From: Mytilus californianus
Taxonomy: Eukaryota; Mollusca; Bivalvia; Mytilida; Mytilidae
Direction: 5' to 3'
DNA length: 64,000 nt
Assembly: GCF_021869535.1 (NCBI RefSeq)
Contig: NW_026262648.1
Span: 3,681,794-3,745,793 of the forward strand
Made by a program: the position numbers and the translations under genes. Under the pieces are notes generated by a model. The model was not told where the DNA came from. It worked only from the letters and a program-made list of their open reading frames with translations, and did no database searches. This document shows positions 58,043 to 64,000 of the stretch, one piece after another (position 1 is the first letter of the stretch; every line of letters begins with the position of its first letter).

Positions 58043-59597
58043 CTCACGTTAGTCCAAATCGGACATTTCGTTCCACTCACGTAAGGCAGAATCAAAAGAG
58101 AACACAAATGTCCATATGTTTAATTATGCAAGCTTCTTGTCATTGCTGTATCTCTTTCAAATGTGACGTCACAAACGTACAGTTGTCGAATTTTCAGGCA
58201 AACGAAATGTAACCATTTAAAATTAACGACAGCAAGAGGGTTAACAAAGTAAGAACTCGGTAAATATCAAAAAGAGGTATAAAATAAAGACTCATTTTAA
58301 ACATATTTCTCAACAGAAATTTCCCATATAACGGCAGTTCCGGGATACGGTTTTTAGACGAATCTGTCATGTGACTTCCATCACCACGTGACAAAAATGT
58401 ATGCATCGTCACTTCCAACACATGTTGAGCAAATGGGTGAAAAAGTTTGATTTTATACTGTACAAAATATTTGGGAAATTGAAATCTAATCAGATGGTCA
58501 TCCTCCCTCAGTCGTATCGTCGATGATTGCAAGTTCGTTATGCGTGCAAGTTCGTGATATTTGGGGGTTTCCACTTTATTCGTGACGTCATGCATAATTA
58601 TTTATCATCGGCAACGTGCTACTTCAAATACACTTAACCGGACATTTTTCATTGCATTTTCACTAATATCGGCTTGAAAAAGAGAAGTTGTGTATGTTCT
58701 TGCATATTATTTGTTTAAACATCTATTTCCACTATTACTGTTTATTCCTCTCCTAGAATTTCGTTGAATTCTTGGGAAAATCCTGTCAGCAATGTTATTG
58801 ACATCTTAACAATTAGTCATCATCTATTTTTAGGTTATGTGGCGCTCTTTTCCCTTTTTAAGGCCAAGAGTATTATTTTTAAAGTCTGTATGTGAGATGA
58901 GTTTTTAAGATCAGAAAAGGATTTGATATATTTTGATAAAACCAAACCTGATGAATATTGGCACGTAAAAGTTATTTAATCCTATGCCATTTAATGCAAA
59001 TTGAGTGAAAAAATACTTTGATGCATTAATGACATTGTGACATCGTTATAGTTATCTTAAACATGTTTAAAGTGTTTAATTCTGGACTTTCTAATTGACC
59101 ATTGAAAGTCACGTGTAAATATTAGAATAATTGTTGTAAGGAGAATAAAAAAGTTAGTATATCCCAATTTCTCTTTTTTTTCGAGATATTCATTTGTTAT
59201 TTGATCTCAAATTTATTCTGAAATGTTCAAATACATAATACAATAGGCCTGAACTATATATTGTTGCACATGCGCAAAAGCTACCGTCCAAGACAAAGGT
59301 CACGAACTTACAAACATGTCTACTTATTTTACGGAATCGGGTCACAATACGAAACATAGACAGATTGACCATGTTTCTGAAGCAATTTATCAATTAAGTG
59401 TTTCAGACTGTTTGCAATAAGTAAAGAATATTTACATTCACAGTGGATATTATTTGCTCCATGGTTGTGAATTTTTTCTTCCGTTTAGAGTTAGGGTAAC
59501 GAAGTTCCAATCATCGAGGATACGGGAATCAAGATTACTACCCTACAGAATGACGATTATGAAAGTGCTGGAAACTTTTAATAGAGCAGGGCTACAG
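58043..59597. other. Intergenic sequence with two CRE palindromes; unrecognised 133-codon frame
   Basis: TGACGTCA occurs at 58,164-58,171 and 58,583-58,590. A minus-strand frame (58,595-58,194) begins MHDVTNKVETPKYHELARIT, ends in a hydrophobic stretch, and has no family I recognise; no splice or promoter evidence decides whether it is an exon. Confidence 0.35.
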
Positions 59598-59637
59598 GCA
59601 CGCCTTCTATCTGGTAAATGACGTCATAAAGGCGTGC
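59598..59637. promoter_or_regulatory. CRE palindrome inside a 9-bp inverted repeat
   Basis: GCACGCCTT (59,598-59,606) and AAGGCGTGC (59,629-59,637) are perfect inverse copies enclosing TGACGTCA (59,619-59,626), the consensus CREB/ATF site. It lies about 50 bp upstream of the ATG at 59,679. A regulatory role is inference. Confidence 0.35.
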
Positions 59638-59678
59638 GAAATTAACGATCTTCTCCGGTGAAAGACACAATTCCAGAA

Positions 59679-59770
59679 ATGACGTTTTGGATCCTGTTTT
59701 ATACTACTTTTTTATGTTTTGGAGTCTTCTTTTGTATTGCAAGCCGAAGTCCTGCCATGAAGGAAGGAAG
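59679..59770 (+). CDS. Candidate signal-peptide first exon with splice donor
   Basis: ATG at 59,679 has G at -3 and opens MTFWILFYTTFLCFGVFFCI, a strongly hydrophobic signal-peptide-like stretch, then ASRSPAMKEG. The frame meets AAG|GTATAA at 59,770/59,771, a plausible splice donor leaving phase 2; without splicing it stops 14 codons later. No matching second exon was identified in the rest of the window. Length and composition suit the first exon of a secreted or membrane protein. This is a weak call that would need transcript support. Confidence 0.25.
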
Positions 59771-60590
59771 GTATAATTGCATATTTTACATACATATTTC
59801 TTGTAAACCATGATTGTTTGATTTGTGTAATAAAACCTTGTAGGAAAATATTTTATACATAAATTTTAGCGAGCATTTTAGGATGAATCACGTTCCTGTC
59901 ATTAAACATTTATGGTCCATTGTTGAAGGGCACTCATCGTCGTCTTCACATAGTCGATGGACGAGATATATTTATTGCATTAACTAAAGTTATCAATAAT
60001 TGTACCCCGAGGTCTTAAATTAATTTACGATTAATTACTTGAATGGCAATATAGTTCAGTGGCAAATTTTAATACGTCGGACGCATATTCACACTCGTCT
60101 ACGAGTATGACAATAAACTTCCAGTTATCTAATGAAAAATGGGAAATGACTTAATTAATAAATAAATGATAACAGCCGTAGATTTGTTTTCATTTAACCG
60201 AGGGTTGGACATTTGTATTCGATTGTTTTATCCCGAGCAATAGCAAGGGATAACATACAAGAACAAGAACAAGAAAATATCTAAGAGGAGACACTCTACT
60301 GGCACGGATCTATTTACAAAATTTCAACAGGAATTATTTCGGCCCCTAAAATCTGGAACTGTTTTAACTTTTTGCTTCGGTTGATGATGTAATATATTAA
60401 ATAATAATGTACGGTTTGTGTTAGGGAAAGAATACGAGGGGTAGTGATACTAAAATTATCATATAAATAATCATAACTATGGACATTACTTTGTTTTAGA
60501 CTGTTAAGCATTTGTTATGTTTTTGAATTTGATTTTCTATATAAGGAAACTCTTGACTTTCAATACCCTATCTCCAAGTTGAAAAAAAAG
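59771..60590. other. AT-rich sequence, no gene seen
   Basis: No further exon-like frame was recognised; a 65-codon minus-strand frame at 60,314-60,511 has no motif. Confidence 0.35.
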
Positions 60591-61842
60591 AAGTGCCGAT
60601 CGCGAGTTAAGGCCTACATATATGAGACAGCAATGAAAAGACACAATAAAATAAAATAAAATACATTACATAGAGCGGCCATAAAACAATAGGCAAGCAT
60701 CTTCACAAAATTTCATATAGTATACCTAGTCAAGACGAGTAAAAATAAATTTAAGCAAGACTACTGAAATCATCCATTAACGCTGTTATGCAAGAACAGA
60801 AAAAAATCACTTACATGACTATAAAAAAAGACTACTGCTCACCTGATTGATGTCTTAAGACAGCAAAGTAAAATGCAGCGGGGATAAAATATTCCTTACA
60901 ATACTCGCCCCCCTTTTCCCATCACTTTGCGTCCGTCGTCCGTTAACTTTTACAAAGATCATCTCCTCTGAAACTACTGAGCCAAATTTAACCAAACTTG
61001 GCCACACTCATCATTAGGGTATCTAGTTTTAAAATGTGTTCGATGACCCTGCCTGCCAACAAAGATGGCCGACATGGCTAAAAATAGAACATAGGGGTAA
61101 AATGTAAGTTTTGTCTATTATTTTGTAAACCGCTATAGATAGAGAAAATCTGACAGGGGCAGATATGTTCTGAATATTGAGCTCTACCTATTATCTATGT
61201 AAGCCAAATCTGTCAGAAGTGCCGATCGCGAGTAAAGGCCTACATATATGAGACAGCAATCAAAAGACACAATAAAATAAAATAAAATATATTAAATAGA
61301 GCGGTCATAAAACAATAGGCAAGCATCTACACAAAATTTCATATAGTATACCTAGTCAAGACGAGTAAAAATAAATTTAAACAAGACTACTGAAATCATC
61401 CATTAACGCTGTTATGCAAGAAAAGAAAAAAATCACTTACATGACTATAAAAAAAGACTACTGCTCACCTGATTGTTGTCTTAAGACAGCAAAGTAAAAT
61501 GCAGCGGGGATAAAATATTCCTGACAATACTCGCCCCCCTTTTCCCATCACTTTGCGTCCGTCGTCCGTTAACTTTTACAAAGATCGTCTCCTCTGAAAC
61601 TACTGAGCCAAATTTAACCAAACTTGGCCACACTCATCATTAGGGTATCTAGTTTTAAAATGTGTTCGATGACCCTGCCTGCCAACCAAGATGGCCGACA
61701 TGGCTAAAAATAGAACATAGGGGTAAAATGTAAGTTTTGTCTATTATTATGTAAACCGCTATAGATAGAGAAAATCTGACAGGGGCAGATATGTTCTGAA
61801 TATTGAGCTCTACCTATTATCTATGTAAGCCAAATCTGTCAG
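60591..61842 (+). repeat. 626-bp tandem duplication of a dispersed repeat
   Basis: AAGTGCCGATCGCGAG starts at 60,591 and at 61,217; the two 626-bp copies are nearly identical. The second half of each copy (CGTCCGTCGTCCGTTAACTT, CTCTGAAACTACTGAGCCAA, CAAACTTGGCCACACTCATC, AAGATGGCCGACATGGC) is a repeat I recall as common in bivalve genomes. Confidence 0.92.
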
Positions 61843-62370
61843 AAAATTTCTTTTGGTGTTATTGTCCTTTCTTTTTTCCATTTTGCCGTTTATCTTGAAA
61901 ACTATAATAGATGGAGAGAAACTCAACAGCAAAACTGATCAGCTAGACAAGATTTTCGAGTCAATATAGCGGAAATTATGAATAGATTCCTTATCAGAAA
62001 AATAAAACGTACAATAGATATATAGAAACCTTAAACAGCATAAGTGATCAGCAAGACAAGATCTACAAATAAGTCATAATAGCCGAATTCTTCAGTCGAC
62101 TGGTTATTGAAGTCGTTGTTCTTTATTGACATTTTTTACCAATTTTGGCGTTTTTGCCTATTAGCTTGAAAACTATAAAAGATAGATAAAAGCTTTAAAT
62201 AACAAAAAAATGATCAGCAAGGCAAGATCTACAATCAGGTCAAATTCTGCCAAAAAAGTTAGTAGATAGAGGTGATTTCCCTTAAGTGACGGTTTTGTTT
62301 ACCCTCTTTGTGTTTTGGGCAAAAACTAAATAACTAAGATAGAGAGAAACTGTAGCCTCTAGTTTTATCT
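61843..62370 (+). repeat. Degenerate tandem units of the same dispersed repeat
   Basis: CTTGAAAACTATAATAGATG, TGATCAGCTAGACAAGAT (near 61,903-61,955) recur in altered form near 62,030 and 62,165-62,232 (TGATCAGCAAGACAAGATCT; CTTGAAAACTATAAAAGATA). No coding sequence. Confidence 0.6.
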
Positions 62371-63529
62371 AACATTGTTACATAACAATTTATTGAAAAG
62401 AACACACATTTTAGCACCTGGGACTAATAACCGATTATAGCTGACCCTTCAATACCAATTTAAAGAAATTAGGTTAAAAAAAACTTTCGTACAGTGTAAG
62501 AGGCAAATTTTTGTTATAGTATTTCATATAAAGCTATGTTTTTTCAATAAATTTTGTGAGGCCCATTTCTAGTTTTATTTCGAGTAAATTTTCACAAATT
62601 TATTTGTGTATTTGGTAATATGTTCTTAAGAGAAAAATACTGTTAAATGAAATATTTAGCCAAAAATTGAAGGTGGCAAGTACTGATTGCATAATACTTT
62701 ACAATATATTCTTGCAATTTGTAAATGAACGTTTTGTGGTCTTGCCTTTTGGCTATGGTATAATAATAGAGGGAAGACTACCAGTCGAAAATATAAATGG
62801 GTGAATTTATTAGCAACAGTTATAAAGAGGTTAATTGCACAAATGCTAAAGTATTTTCAAAACATTATCAGTTAATTTTATATTCTTCTCCTTGGTCCAA
62901 TAAGATGGAAATTTGTCAAGTAACAATTTTAAAAATTAGTCTTTCAGTATCTTTCGCCGCTTTTTCAATACTAGCATATCCTCTAGAATGTTTTTCTGGT
63001 CACTCCTTTTATAAATGAATGCCGTTCCCGTAGGAAAACAACTTGCTTAATCAATATATAAAAAAAATCGTCTGAAAAGAATGGCACTTGCGACGTCCGC
63101 ATGAAATGACAATCTGGCAACGTTAAACTTTGTAAATCTGGCACGTTTATTTGTAAGCTATTGTTGTCTTGACCTATTTTATGCAAAATTGAATTATTCT
63201 AAAACTCTTTTTCTATATAATCAAACGATATTGTCGAAGGACATCAAATTGAGGCAATAAACAGGTTTTGGTGATACAAATATAAATTTTAGTTTGTAAC
63301 CCGGATTTGTTTTTATCACTATCGAATTATGAGTTTCGAACAGCGGTATACTACTGTTGCCTTTATAAATACTTCTGTATTTTATAAATTCGTTATGAGA
63401 TTTGTGATCACGATAAACAAAAAATGGTGAAAATACGCAAGCAGAAGAAATTCAAGTCAAATAAATCTTGTGCATGCTAGTTGATTGTTTTTCTAAGAGA
63501 GGCTGAATATACTAAAGGGATCTGTAAAT
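62371..63529. other. AT-rich intergenic sequence, no supported gene
   Basis: Frames at 62,797-63,018 (+) and 62,983-63,186 (-) overlap and show no motif. Confidence 0.4.
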
Positions 63530-63660
63530 TCATAAGTCGATGACATTAAACTGACAATGCCATGGCAAAAAACAAAAACGACAAAAAGGTGACAAAAAAC
63601 AAACTAAAGATTGAACAACACAAACCCCACCAAAAACCAGGGATGATCTAAGGTATTTTG
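63530..63660 (-). repeat. Copy of the interspersed repeat seen at 46,345
   Basis: CATTAAACTGACAATGCCAT, a GACAAAAAGGTGACAAAAAA tract and ACAACACAAACCCCACCAAA are the inverse of the family end around 46,500-46,600. Confidence 0.5.
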
Positions 63661-64000
63661 GAATGGAAGCAGATCCTTAACTCATCTTAGTGCATGTAAG
63701 TCTCATTTGGTGCTGTCATATTTAAAGAAAAGTGGACGGGTTTTCCTTTAATAACATCACTGAATGCATGCACCGAATCACCAGATTTCTATTTGATATA
63801 CGCACTGTGACGAGTACATTTTATATAACCCGAAGAGATTACCCTTTGAGCTCATGAGTTAGTGGGATTTTAGATGCTCAAAATTTAGTTTTTTGTGAAG
63901 TGTTTTGTGGACTGTTATCCCTTTCGTCTTTTTCTTTTTACCATTACGTTGTTTGTCTGTCGTGGTATTAAAACATGTATTGCCTTCTTATATTGTTTTC
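63661..64000. other. Intergenic sequence, no gene seen
   Basis: No open frame or repeat recognised up to the window end. Confidence 0.4.

Noticed and set aside
58194-58595. 133-codon minus-strand frame as a gene
   Set aside because: No recognised family, no start context or splice evidence; kept only as a note.

Overview
The window looks like nuclear DNA of a bivalve mollusc, most likely a mussel (Mytilidae). It is AT-rich, has no intact host gene and no prokaryotic signals, and is almost wholly mobile DNA and tandem repeats. Several interspersed repeats match families I remember from Mytilus; that species-level call rests on memory, not on a search.

Layout. 1-6,090 is a broken Polinton/Maverick: on the minus strand a capsid fragment, two small proteins and a packaging ATPase; on the plus strand a phospholipase A2-like domain read in frame into a DDE integrase; then a minus-strand protein-primed DNA polymerase B cut off before its palm. 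The integrase tail and the polymerase exonuclease region meet head-on near 3,343, where both genes are cut. 6,100-6,880 is a second, much older integrase copy. 7,416-7,850 holds a BEL/Pao-like gag fossil and 8,448-9,401 a dead Tc1-type transposase. 9.4-14.6 kb is non-coding DNA with short interspersed repeats, a small TIR element and a LINE scrap.

14,620-27,750 is a satellite of about 177-bp monomers (more than 60 copies), interrupted at 14,891-16,685 by a composite element: two similar TIR elements around 0.9 kb of unique DNA, with the satellite bases AATA repeated on both sides. 28,457-42,892 is a 14.4-kb array of eight ~1.73-kb units plus a partial ninth. Each unit is a ~431-bp TIR element plus a ~1.3-kb spacer; the array starts at a left TIR, ends at a right TIR and is flanked by ACAT on both sides. 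These two nested TIR structures are the most unusual part of the window.

42.9-64 kb is mostly intergenic DNA. It holds a CR1/L2-like LINE (about 50.25-54.48 kb, with SGNH esterase, APE endonuclease and reverse transcriptase, all broken), a second retroelement with a YLDD motif (about 54.5-55.65 kb) whose end may be the source of several short interspersed repeats, an inverted-repeat element at 57.4-58.0 kb, a possible signal-peptide first exon at 59.68 kb near CRE palindromes, and a 626-bp tandem duplication at 60.6-61.8 kb.

No gene here can be called functional with confidence. The Polinton proteins would together form a self-synthesising, virus-like transposon (replication, integration, packaging, capsid), but every large gene carries stops, frameshifts or truncation.
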